From: Allantophomopsis cytisporea
Lineage: Eukaryota > Ascomycota > Leotiomycetes > Phacidiales > Phacidiaceae
Assembly: GCA_024752435.1 (NCBI GenBank)
Contig: CP103037.1
Coordinates: 1,984,001-2,048,000 of the forward strand
DNA length: 64,000 nt
Direction: 5' to 3'
The notes beneath the pieces are model-generated. The model searched no databases and was not told the origin of the DNA. It saw nothing but the letters and a program-made list of their open reading frames with translations. Of the stretch, positions 1 to 11,700 are shown piece after piece; the first letter of the stretch is position 1, and each line of letters begins with the position of its first letter. The position numbers and the translations under genes are program-made.

Positions 1-1439
1 ATCCCTTGGAGAACCGATACTTCTAGGTTCTGCAAATCCATAGGACATTCCGTTGCACTCAATATTATTGCACATGCAATTTACGTGCACGCAGTACGTC
101 TTCTCATTCGTTATATATCATTAAGTAATCGTTCTCCGCGGTTCGATGCCCTTGATGCCTGGACATGGATATATACTTTACGAATAGTCCGGAAAAGTCA
201 GCTTGGAAACTCGAGGGATAAATCCCTCCGGGGGACTTGAAAGGTGTTTTTGTGGCGCGCGGAGGGGTAACACAGGGAGAAATTATTGATCAATCATATC
301 GAAGCTTCCCATAACAGAAGAAGAAGATTCGCTCGCTCATACCTGCGCTGCTCTCCCGTCGGACACTAAAACACTTTCCCGTCCCTGGGAATGGATACCA
401 TGAGATTGGGGCTCAAGGGTATACCATCGTTACCATCAAGCCGGACGAGTGGGTCTTGCAGGACTATCGGCTATAGCATAAAGAGAAGGATATATCGGGT
501 AGAACGAGTATAAATGTAGCGGTGAAGGTTAGGATGAAGATTAGGATGAGGATGGAGCTGAAGATGATATTTGCGATGATAAACACTCGGTAGGTCTTGT
601 TAAAATTGCAAGAAAACTCCCAACTATACGAAGCACGATCCCGAGACTTGTGTAAGAGGGCGTTGACTTCGTAAATGTGGAGAATAGATCCACATAGGAA
701 GAATGAGGATGGAGTAGGCGTATAATGGTGTGGTCTAATACCCCAGTCTCCTTCGTATATCTGTACGCTAGTTAGGTCGTATTTATGTGCATTTTCTATG
801 TACTTTTGACTTGCCACGCGTACGAAACCACCAGGGGAGTAAATTCAAGCTGAAAACCGCGTGCAAGAACTGTTGGCTTACATAGATAGTGTAGAACTTG
901 AAAAGTAATGATGTTTATTAATATGTTAGTCAACAAATAAGACGATTATCACATGTCATCGTCGTAACTTATAGACGAGTTGCTCAACGTGATTTTACTT
1001 TATTCTACCTTTTATTATCTCAACTTTGTGCAAGAGAGAACATATGCATTTTGTGGAGGTGTGTTAGTAGAACAGTGAAAGTAATGAGGTGAGTATGGTG
1101 GACAAGCAAAGGGAGAAGATGTCATGCCACTCATTGTGCACATGAAAGACAGCTGAGGAGTATCTGGTTGTTAGGCTGTAACAACAAGAACAAAACGAAA
1201 CTATAGGAAATTACCGGTTATGACTAATGTTGTAGTCATAGTGAGCGACTGAAGCACTTTCTTAAACATGTATTGTGCGATATATATCAGACGATACATC
1301 AGACAATATATCTATAATGACTGTAGAATATAAAAACATTCTACGATGGATATATTTCTATTGAAATTGGAATGTAGTCAAACCAACCAAGAGCTTTGAC
1401 TGGAAATAACAAATAAGATGCTTAAAAAGTATTACAAGA
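1..1439. other. AT-rich intergenic region, no convincing gene
   Basis: The stretch is AT-rich with scattered stop codons. On the minus strand, 464-817 is open for 117 codons and ends in a hydrophobic, membrane-like segment rich in Ile, Leu and Phe. It contains no in-frame ATG, so it could be at most a terminal exon or a gene relic. I recognise no family in it. Confidence 0.4.
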
Positions 1440-4065
1440 CACAAGAATCGATGAGACCACAGCCTCGTAAAGCTGTCTTCCATCCGTTCGACTCGGGATC
1501 GCTGCTGAAATCACAGGTGTGCGGTGCACCATCGACCAGCATCGGACCAGCTGTGACTTCCTGATCCACGATTCCGTTATACGTGCGCTGCGATTGTTGT
1601 CATAGAATCAAATCATCGACTGTGCCATGAATGAAGAATATGGGCGTCTGGAAATTGCCACGCACGATCTAGGCCCGTGGACTGACTAGGATATTTTTGC
1701 TCAGTCCAGGCTGTGGAAGCATCTTCCAATATTTCACTGATGTCTTTGCAGCTCTCCTCTTGCTCGGAGGGCCGCCGATGATTACGGACAAGGTTTGAGC
1801 TCTCCAGTTGATGGGTAGCACGATATAGCAGCTGGATCTGTATGAATGCGTAGGTCGGACAGCGGCTCCTATACGCCTACTACGCCGTAGTTGGTGATCT
1901 ACTACCTATTAGATAAGTCGTTAGTACAAGGTCATATTTCCTTGTTTTTTAGTTCGTATCAGGTGACTTATTGGTTCATCTTGAATTGCTTCCAAAATGT
2001 TATAACCATCTCCCTTATCGGCCTCGTAGGTTGAACGGGTTGTCTCCATCCTAAAACAAGGTACTAGTTCAGGTGATTTATACTTATTATCTGAACGAGA
2101 GATGGTATTTATATTCATCTTTGTAGTTTGTAGAACAGTGGAAGGCTAAGATGGCTTCTGATAGCCCTAATCCTCTTTTGTAGAGCAGTCTCAACAATGG
2201 AAATGACAAGTTCATCACCTAATGACTATCCAACGACTACAGCTCTCTCTTTACAGATCTAGAGTCTAGAGTGTCGAAGTTTGATATTAGGTAGTATATA
2301 CCTAGTCTATTCCATTGAATTACATATATCTACTATAGGTTCTTTAGACACAGCCTATAGTCTAAGCTCACGGAGAGTAAGCATTTATTGAGAAAGAAGT
2401 GTGTTTGAGCCGGTTTCATACCCTTTCGGGAGATGGTGATATGACTACCTCTGTATATTACCCAGGCTTTGTATATTCAGCAATGCATCCTATAGGTTTG
2501 GAAGAGGATAAGCTAGATAATTTAAGATGTAGACTTACTACTAGCAGTCTTGTGGTTAGAATGTTGTCGCTGATAGGATAGTATACATATGCAATTATCT
2601 CTTGGTCGCCCAGCTTCTTGTAAACGACTTTTTCCAAAGCAGCCTCTTTTCTTCTTGCTGTCTTTGGCGGCATTTACCTACCCCGGTGCTGTTGGGAATA
2701 TGCCGATTACACGCACCGTTTTGACTTCAGGTACATTGCCATCAGTCTATAGCACTCCCTTAAAGCCAGCGTGTTTCATCAACCACTTCCGATGATTTTC
2801 ATTCACCAAAGTATGCGATATGCCACATCGAACAACCACCATTCTTTGAATAGGCCCACGACAACATCAAGCCAGAAAATATTCTTCGTGATCTCAATAA
2901 GGGTCAGCGCTCTATTCCCAGGCAGTATTATACGAAGGTACACTTGGTCGGTGGCTTCTTGATATCTAGAATTTCGAACTTCATGCTCTACACTCCCTTG
3001 AACCTTTTCTTTGCAGCAGCGATCAGTAAGGATGATACATGAATAGGAGTGTATTCAACTGAAATCCTATTGATTTCTGAGATGGTTGACAATATGTTTT
3101 GTAGTGCCTCCTGTTCCGGCCCGGGTTTCAAGAGCAGCCAATTCTCGCACTTATCTTCTAAAGTGTGCTTGTTTTCTCTGTTTCCAAATATTAGCTGCAC
3201 GCCATTCTTCTTATTGGTAAGATATACGCCAAGCTGGGATGCGATGGCTTTGACAAGCTTGTTCAAGTTGGCATGTTGAGGATAGGGGCTAAGTATCTTT
3301 TGACACAAAGTTTCTACAGATATGGGACGTCTATGCGAACAGAACCCCTATTTATGACCAATATGAGGTTACCATCCTCTGTGATACGATAGAATTAGCG
3401 CAGTAGCTTCTTGTGTCTAGATAGGCCATCACTTTCTATAAGGGTATGTTTGGGATATGCTTCTACCCAATACGCTAAGACTAACAGTGCCTGATCTGGG
3501 TATACCTGGGCCCAAAAATTGATAACTGTGGTTCCCACTGACAGATAGTCACATCCAAACTTGGTATTTTTGAAAGAATTGTATGCGGACGTGATAGAAG
3601 GCCGAGCTGAAGAACATATCGACTCGGAAGGCGACTAAGGGGTGGACTCGGACTTCTCGTGGGCCGAATCCGCACTCTCGGGAGCACGATTCAAAGTTGG
3701 AACATCCGCCTCTGTGGCTAATGTGTCCATCACACCAGTGTCAGTTTCTTCTCCGTTGCCGCATCCAGTTACATTGGAGTCAATGTAGGTTGTCATCGCT
3801 TGAGTATTGGGGTATAACAAGAAGCTCGTCAAGTCTACAGTGATACCTAAATCTGCCCGGACATTATTAAGAATTTCAGTGGCCATGATAGAATCGATAC
3901 CGAGATCTTGAGGCATTGAACCGTTTTTTAAATCTTCCCAAGGGTATGTCGGTGCCATCATGCAAGACTTTAAGAAGTTCTGGGTGTTTACTTGAGGCCT
4001 TCTTCGCTGACTTGGCTGACTTAACTGGCTCAGATGACTTGGTGGGAGTCTCTGGATAGCATACA
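1440..4065 (-). pseudogene. Decayed C-terminal part of a non-reducing polyketide synthase (ACP-methyltransferase-esterase)
   Basis: Reading the minus strand from about 4065 down, relics appear in the order expected for a fungal NR-PKS. First comes a Ser/Lys/Ala linker (about 4060-3970), then an acyl-carrier domain with the phosphopantetheine motif LGIDS (about 3910-3895). A C-methyltransferase follows (about 3440-2780): PYPQH, LIFGNRENK, KFEILDIKKPPT and LFKEWWLFD stretches. Last is an alpha/beta-hydrolase (esterase) domain (about 2650-1440), starting VVYKKLGDQEI, passing SRKGMKPAQT and SLDYRLC near 2430-2340, and ending with FIHGTVDDLI and a PHTCDF stretch. Frameshifts and in-frame stops break it throughout; the nucleophile-elbow Trp codon near 2230 reads TAG. 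The N-terminal SAT, KS, AT and PT domains (several kb) are not found upstream, so this is a truncated pseudogene. The family resembles PKSs releasing methylated aromatic polyketides. Domain identity comes from remembered family motifs; the chemical product cannot be named. Confidence 0.85.
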
Positions 4066-5110
4066 GGTAGGATACAATATAAATACGGAAAAATTGTAGC
4101 TCAATTGTATTAATGCAGGACGATAATGTGGCAGGGGTAAAGCATTTCAATACAGTTAAGAATGAAGTGAGAGTTTGGTATTTCAAGTGGACGAGGATGT
4201 AATGCAGGTAACATAGTTTAATGTACATAAGATATGAACGTCTACCTGTATACGAGTATATGACTAGTTTTCTATGGAAACTAACTATTATATCTATAGA
4301 AAATAAATCACCTATACTATAAAGATATTAGTTCAGACCAGGTATACTAGGTCAGATTATATATTCTAAGATGAACTCCTTTGCTTACATTATAGCTCTC
4401 TTAGCACCATTGATTATAGACTACGTTGTATACGAAAATTACTACCTACAGAGTAATGTTCCTTGGCTTGACACTTATAAAAAAAGTTGTAGCCCTGCAA
4501 TAACTTTTTTTTAAACTAAACCTTGAATTCTTCTCATATGATTCAGGAGAAGCACCGTTTGCACATCTCGTCCTGAATGGGCTGACGAACAATTGTAATC
4601 TACTGACTACAGCGAATATCTCGACTACGTGGAGTATACTTTTGCTATCTGCCGTTACGTACTCCACTAGTAGTCACCTGTTACACTAATGGATGTGCAG
4701 CCATCGTCAAGCGACGACGTTGAACGAGGTCCCCTTATAAAGATTAGCGGATTTTAACACGGGCCATTTACATAGGCAGATAGGATATGCACACGCGAGT
4801 ACACGAATATAAATTAGTATATCTCATGTTAAATGTTTAATTTGACGTGCTGTTAATCGTACGAGGTAGAATTATTTCGCGACCCTGGCCGCTGATATTG
4901 TCATAGCACAATACAACATATTATATCTCCAGATTCTGTCGGCAGGATATACAATATCATTTTCTTCTTATTTCGACACACTAATTTCGTCCAGTCTCCT
5001 CGGACGAGGCTATTGTGGTGACTAAATGTATAAACAACCTTGTCCGCCTCTGGTCGTAGTGGATAACTATATTTTTTTCCTGAATCCCAAGTAATCATAT
5101 TTAGAATTAT
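4066..5110. other. AT-rich intergenic region
   Basis: The missing N-terminal PKS domains would be expected here on the minus strand, but I see no recognisable ketosynthase, acyltransferase or product-template motif. Short ORFs on the minus strand (4446-4667, 4901-5119) look like chance. Confidence 0.5.
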
Positions 5111-5462
5111 CAATTTCAAAACCCCTCGCTATTATGAAAGAAAAGCGTTCTCCCCCGATCTCAACGGTATATCCATCGCTTCCCTTGCTAGGCAAATTTC
5201 CCAACTATCCGCACCAACACCATCCTTATTAAGTGTATCTTTTCGATCCGATCCAAAATTTAGCGCCTCTTCACCGACTGTGCTCGAGACCCTCGAGTTT
5301 AATGCTTTGTGCGCACCTCTGAGCGATGCTGCGCTCGAACGCCTACACTTAGTCAACGGCTCCAAGACCACTTTCTCATCCTTTTTCTTTACATATTTTG
5401 ACCTTGCAGCCTTGCAGGTTGCACTTGACTTCAAATCCTTTGATTATGTGCCTCTACCGTGA
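5111..5462 (+). CDS. Unidentified ORF or exon relic
   Basis: The plus strand is open for about 117 codons ending in a stop after SFDYVPLP. The translation looks protein-like: a balanced composition with an amphipathic stretch around LARQISQLSAPTPSLL, then LETLEFNALCAPLSDAALE and FFTYFDLAALQ. There is no ATG at the open 5' end; the first plausible in-frame start is a GTG, so it would need an upstream exon or it is a truncated relic. The antisense strand is also open for 100 codons (5132-5434), which I take as a shadow. I do not recognise the family. It lies between the PKS relic and the epoxide hydrolase, so a decayed cluster gene is possible. Confidence 0.3.
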
Positions 5463-6513
5463 GAGTGTTCGTGCAGGTATTTTGTCTACAGCTGTGTTCT
5501 GCGTAAGCAGCATTAGGGGAGTTATACGCACAACGACTCATCAAGGTAGGCTTCCCATTTGCTCCATCACTTTTGAAAAAGTTGCACTTCTACCGAAAAT
5601 AGTTATGTTCGTATCAGGTGACAAATTTTTGGTTGATCGCAAATACCTCTTAATAAAATGATTTTCTCCCAAGGCCTTCCTCCACCAATAGTATACAATT
5701 GATAAGAACTGTGAGATCATCCTAGATTAGTGGTAAGGACCTTGTTCTCAGCGATAAGTCAGTGATGTAGCTGCAGGCAACCCCGGGATGGCCTCCATTC
5801 GAGCGCCAATTCTTCTGCAGCGAAAATGCAAGAAGCTGGCGCAGTGCAATGTCGATTGCACATTTTGTTTACGAACGAAGAAGAGATTCCTACCGCTCCA
5901 AATCAATCAATAGAATGCAACGAGTGATTTGTGATCCGGACACTCAGCTGAACTATGATACAGAATCGATCGGTAAGTTGGTGACAATATAGAAAAGGCT
6001 TTGGAGGCTCCCCAAAAAAAGGGGTTGGAGAATGATAGCATTCATAGTCGTTTATCTATAATATACTGGGACATCCTCTTATAAAACTTTATCTTACCTA
6101 GAATACATTACCTATCTATTTCCTCTGTCACATAATAGAGTGAAATAGCACTGGTCAGTAACTTCCAGTCCATACTACGTAAGTGGGAGGGTGTACGTAA
6201 GTAAATTTTCCCCCTCAGCATTGCAGGTGTAAGCGCACTGTCATGTGGTGGTGGGGAGATGAGCCAAGATGCGGGTTGTCATGTCAGACTCATTGAAAAT
6301 CTATCCGACAAAGAAACGAAGAGTAACTTGAGTCGCAGTGTAACCGTAACAATTGTGCCTAAGGCAGTATATAAAGGAGCGTCTACTTGAAGAGAAAACG
6401 ACCCCCGCATCAAATGGCTTCGCCTTAAATTACATCACCTTTTTCCCCAGTTTCACTTCTCTCATTTCAATTCATACGTGCCAAAGTTAAGATCTAATCC
6501 TCCTCAAACCAAC
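5463..6513. other. Intergenic region and upstream sequence of the epoxide hydrolase
   Basis: No gene is seen. The last 150 bases hold the likely promoter and leader of the downstream epoxide hydrolase, including a TATA element and a pyrimidine-rich tract before the start codon. Confidence 0.5.
6368..6377 (+). promoter_or_regulatory. TATA box of the epoxide hydrolase gene
   Basis: The sequence TATATAAAGG lies about 137 bases before the ATG at 6514, a plausible distance for a fungal core promoter with a short leader. Confidence 0.5.
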
Positions 6514-7849
6514 ATGACTTCGATCACCCCCTTCAAGATCGACGTCCCGGAGGATAAAATCAAGCGTTTGAAGCAGAAGCTTGAGCTGACAGACTTCCCT
6601 GACGAAATTGCTGATGCTGAGCCATGGTCTCAGGGATCACCATTGTCTGAAATAAAGAGACTTGCTCGCTACTGGGAAAATGGATTTGACTGGCGTAAGG
6701 CTGAAGCAAATTTAAATGAGAATCCGCAGTACACAGCAAAGATTGAAGTAGATGGCTACGATACATACGATGTTCACTTCGTCCATCAGCCAAGTTCGGT
6801 CAAGAATGCCATTCCTCTTCTCTTCGTTCATGGCTGGCCAGGTAGCTTCGTCGAGGTTACCAAACTTCTCCCCGAACTGATCAAAGGAGGCGAAAACTTT
6901 CCAGCATTCCATGTTGTGGCACCAAGCTTAATCGATTTTGGCTTTTCCTCTGCGAGCAAGAAGGTAAGAGTCAATAACTAGATAAATATTTCAACGCTGA
7001 CAATCACATAGAAAGCTTTCTATGTCGACCAGCACGCAGAAACATACCATAAACTGATGCTGGCTCTGGGCTACAATGAATATGGTAAGTGTTGCAATAT
7101 TTACTTTGAATAGAAGTGGGTAATGATGCTCTGCAGTTGTTCAAGGTGGAGACTGGGGCTACATGATCAGTCGCTTCCTGGCCTTGAAATATGGACCGGA
7201 ACATGTCAAAGCACATCATCTTAACAATATTGCTCCTGCTGAGCCAACTGCTACTGCTCACCCGGCACTGTATGCGAAGGTTCAGACTACACCATTAAGT
7301 GAATCAGAGAAAGCTGGTCTTGGACGTAGCCAGGAATTCCAAAAGGAAGGTACCGGCTACTACAAGCAGCAATCCACAAAGCCTTTGACAACTGGTTATT
7401 CCTTGACAGATAGCCCTGTTGGGTTGCTTGCATGGCTCTACGAAAAGCTCCACGACTGGTCAGACAACTACAATTGGACTGACGACGAGATCTTGACCTG
7501 GATTAGCATCTACTACTTCTCGAAGGCAGGCCCAGCAGCATCAAGCTACATCTACTATGACAATGATCACAGAGACCCACCAGCCTTTGTAGCTGCACAG
7601 AAATACTCGGACGTACCCCTCGGCATTTCAAGATTCTCAAAGGACTTGATACTATTGCCGAAGTTGTGGAACCAAACTTTGGGCCCAATCGTATACGAGA
7701 AAGAGTACGAAAGCGGGGGTCATTTTGCGGCTTGGGAACGTCCAGATGCTATTGTTGATGATCTACGTACCATGTTTGGTAAGAATGGTGGTGCATTTAA
7801 CCTCATCAAAGGCAAGAGTGGATTCTTGGAGCATGCAACGGGTTCATAA
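6514..7849 (+). CDS. Epoxide hydrolase (alpha/beta-hydrolase with N-terminal EHN domain)
   Basis: Three exons, 6514-6963, 7012-7084 and 7137-7849, join in phase to give 411 residues. The enzyme opens epoxides to vicinal diols with water. Residues 1-110 form the EHN cap region typical of microsomal-type and fungal epoxide hydrolases, starting PFKIDVPEDKI. The oxyanion motif HGWPG is at about 106-110, the nucleophile Asp sits in GGDWG at about D180, and the charge-relay His is in GGHFAAWERP at about H370. I chose the ATG at 6514 because the family begins just there and the upstream 12 codons lack an ATG. No signal peptide is evident. It sits between a PKS relic and an O-methyltransferase relic, so it may be the surviving tailoring enzyme of a decayed cluster, or an unrelated detoxification enzyme. 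Substrate unknown. Confidence 0.92.
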
Positions 7850-8271
7850 AGAGTATTGTTGTTCGAATTTAGCATCTGTGGGGCAAAGGCTCTGGCAGGT
7901 CTACTTTCATTTGTTTGTCTTCGACTGGGTTACATGTCCAGAGTTGCTTATGTGGCTGTCTGACCTGCAACATTCCTTCTCCTTCCGGGCTCTTCATCTT
8001 AAGGTAGTCGAAAATGTGCGAGCGCGTAATGATATACGAATTATGATTGAAACGAGACTAAGGTACATATTGGTTATTGTTCAGTGTTTTTGTGATATGA
8101 TGGATTTGGTAATAAATATTTTGCAAATAAGAGGGATTTCGGTGGATGACAGCTTACTCGTGACTGATTCTCTCGGGTTGTTGCATTGGTCCAGGGGGAC
8201 TTCAAGAAGACCCACTCCAAACTTATTTTCTTTGGCTCTGACGAGCTCCAGTCGATTGAAAACATTTACAA
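7850..8271. other. Intergenic region
   Basis: This is the 3' region of the epoxide hydrolase. It is open in one plus frame for some length but shows no recognisable motif. Confidence 0.4.
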
Positions 8272-8740
8272 TCAGCTGTTGAAAACTTTGTTAAAGAGAG
8301 GTGTAAGTGTGTAAATAGTGGGTCGGCTTCTTTGAGGAGAGTGTTGGACTCTTCCTCTGTTCACTGCTTTGCACCCAGCGCAACCAACATAGTGAGATCC
8401 AGCTGACGGAGGTGATGTTCTTCGAGGTGGATAACGGTACCGCTCTTGAGTAGAACTATGTCGTTGACAAAAAGCGGTGTACCTGGGCTGCACTGTTATA
8501 GGGCGGGAAACACAGCGCGAAGGGTTTTTATGCAGTCTTTATCGTCGTAGTTGTGCAGGTATTGACATAGGAAAGGGGTCTTTGCATCATGTATTGGTTG
8601 GGCTTAAAAGAGTCGTATTGTTGGAAGGCCAAGCGTCTATCGAGATCTTGAAAGGTTTTGTCTTCCGCCGCATATATCAACCACTTTCCCATTCTTCGAT
8701 GCCTCCCGAGAAAAGTTGTCTTACACCTTGAAAATTTGGC
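8272..8740 (-). pseudogene. Relic of a SAM-dependent O-methyltransferase (C-terminal part)
   Basis: Read on the minus strand from about 8690, the frame gives KVVDICGGRQN, matching the SAM-binding motif of plant/fungal O-methyltransferases (normally DVGGGxG). It then gives a FLCQYLHNYDDKDC segment, where the family has the catalytic HxWxD region, and LFVNDIVLLKSG followed by LDLTMLVALGAKQ. The end reads EEESNTLLKEADP, equivalent to the usual E-W-x-x-L-L-x-x-A-D-P. Stop codons interrupt it after the SAM motif, before QCSPGTPL and within the ERTxxEW-like stretch, and the N-terminal half is missing. In secondary metabolism this family O-methylates aromatic polyketides, which fits the PKS relic 4-7 kb away. 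Identification rests on family motifs from memory. Confidence 0.75.
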
Positions 8741-11700
8741 GCTTAACTGAAGCTTTAAAAAGTTAGTATGATCTATAACTTTTAAGTTAAGACAACTTGG
8801 TGGACAGAGAGGAAATTACCAAAGGGAAAACTTGAAATAAACCTGCGGTGAGGCGAGCTTCTCATGGCCTGTGTGAACCTATTAGCCTCCCATGGATTTT
8901 GCCCATAGTATTAAAAAGAGGACCCCCCTTCGCGGACAAAGAGGAAAGTGTTTTGTATCTGAGTTATGAATTGAGGTTTGATGTCGATAGATATCTCTGA
9001 CACAGCCTCGAATATCTCATTTAACCTTTTGAGAAGCTGTACCATCAATCAATTGCGTTGAGTGGTATATATGTATATAGGGTATAATAGCTTAGAGGCT
9101 TATACTCACGGATATTGGCAGTTGCATTTTATCCTTGGCGTACATTCTTCTACCCATTTTGGACTTTGTCTCCATTTACGTGTGACCATAGGCTGGCCTA
9201 CCGGCACTCTCACTGAAATGTCATATATAAAGCACGGGATTTAGTTCGAAATTCAATCATTGGAATACGTCTGTGTCCTCCAAATAGTTGAGCGACCAAT
9301 GACTGATCAAGTTGTTCCTTGAGTTAGAGATTTCCCTCGGTCTTGAGGCTCATTAAAGCTTTTCGCGATGAATCTTGCGTAGAAATTTCGATCTCTTCGT
9401 TATATATGAGGAACTTTTACATTGAAGAGACTGCTGAATTTCTCTCACACAGTGACTTCATTGTTTACTTGACTTCCATTCGGCTCACCAATCAAAGCTT
9501 CTATCCTCTTTGGCCTCCAAAACGTTTCATCTTCCGGGGAAACTATTATGTGTAAAAATATTCGTGCTTTTTTACTGCATTATGCCACGACTTTAGTTAG
9601 AGAACTAGAAGAGGTGCCCAACGGAGGACACTCCAATTTGAACAGTGGCTATGATCTCCACTAACATGATGTTTAATGAACTGAAGTCTGGGTAATCATG
9701 ATGGCAACACGTCAAGAGTCCTGCTACCTCTTTATGTGTTGACCTCGAGTTTACTGGAGATCAAGTAAGATTACCCTTATTGAATTGGTATCATTGCCCT
9801 GAGATTGAAAGAGTGCAAGCTGTGTTTTCAGAATTTTCCTTTGAATCTTTTGAAATGCGTGCACATCAGTGATGTTCGAGAATAGTAGTAGTAGTAGTAT
9901 CATTACACCTCTCGTACTCTGAGTGAGCAGTTCCAAATAAGGAAGTATGCACTCCGTATCCTTAAACTATGTATCATAGAACCAAAGTATATCTCATGGA
10001 TAGAAGCTCTCTGTGTGTGACAATCTTTCAACATGAGTCGATCAAATTCCATAGCACATGTTGAATCCCCACGTGTTGCAACAAAATCTGGTGCTTTCGA
10101 ATAATCACATGTATGCTGATTACGAATGAAACTAAGGCCCATTGTCAAAATATAAAGCCATAGAATATGTTCTCGGTATAAAGAATGAGCCTTTGAATGA
10201 GAGGCTGTAGCACGGTAGGCCTTTCGTAGCTAGTATCCATATTCACAGTTGCAAGTAGACAGCTAGACAGTAGATTGACACCCATAGACCAACCAGTTTC
10301 CATGCCGTGTCAGCTCTTAAAATCGAATACAAAGCAGAGGTTGATCGACGCCTATATTTATCGTCACTCAACTATGGTCGGAGTATCTAGGCACGTATGC
10401 AAGCTCTGCATGAAACAAAACCTCATACTCAATCATACATGGCAGATAGATAACAGAATATTGAACGTACTACAGCCATTCACTGAAGCGTGACCTTGCG
10501 GCGACTCAACTGAAGCAAGACAGTGACGGTCGTATCGGAACGACTGCCTAAGATGGCGTATATCAAAAGCTAGATGTAGCACTGATATCTATTTTGAACT
10601 CTAAGTCTAGTTCTCTGGTGTTGCATATACTTCTCTGTGAAGCTCATGACTTGTCGTCAGAATTAAGGTCGTGGCATATACCCTCGTGTTAGTCCTCTGC
10701 CTCCTATCACTCTGTTATGTGTATGTGATCGGCACGAGCGGATACTATCATTGCATCATGACTGTGCTTCAGTAGTACCAAGGTCTAATGAGGATCTGAG
10801 TTTGGCTGTCTGACGTTTACTCGTATCAAGATGAAATAACAAAGATCTAAGTAACATGGTTTTAATTTGTAGGAATGACACGAATTTCGTATTTAGATTC
10901 ATCATATCATGATACTGTACAAGTAGAATATACGTGATTCATCATGATATCCTGAACAGGCCGCTGAATTACGGTTCCTGTCTAAGCTTACTGTAATGTG
11001 TTCGATATAGCTACACATGGAAATTCGGTGCAATGTATTTGTACTTGTAATCTTCCAATATTCCAACACACTCTGTCAGTCTGCTGTCATTCGGTATGGG
11101 TGTTATCCAGAACAGTTCCACACTCCATTATTCAGGATACTGCATAGTGTTGTTTCGTCGTCCATCATAATCCCAGCTCATGGGTTTGATCAGATAGAAA
11201 GTTTTTGGTGCCGTGCTGACGCATGGGACAGGTCGATGAGGGCGAGCGAGAAAACAGAGAATCAAAGTTTGACAGTCAAATGGTCTCGAATGGGCGGAAT
11301 CAGTCTGCAAAACCTTCAACAAATTCTCCTCTCGAAGGATTGGAAGGCGTGTGATAAACCTCGCATGCCAGCCCGGGCGGGAGGCTTGGAGTATGATTGC
11401 CTTGAATTTTCGCTCAAAAGTCCCAGAGTCGTGGACAGCGGCTTTTTGTAAAGTTTGAGTTGTGTCGCTGGGCATGCTGTGGTAAAGTAGAGTACCAAGT
11501 TCGAAAACGCGGATACTGGGAACATGCACACTACTTTTGTGCATCATCCAAATGCCGATGCCAATTTCTCGGGTCAATCCTTTAATTCACCCTACCGTAT
11601 CAACGTATCCATACTGTACGGGTATCCGGGTTTCATGAGACATCTTGGGGGTAGAATTCTGAGCGACTGCTTGCACTGACTGGACCTCGAGGTTGTACAA

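Noticed and set aside
464..817. 117-codon minus-strand ORF with a hydrophobic end
   Set aside because: No ATG and no family resemblance; kept only as a remark in the intergenic entry.
11017..11577. Overlapping ORFs of about 145 codons on both strands
   Set aside because: No motif, no clear promoter or introns, and both strands open at once is typical of chance in moderately GC-rich DNA.
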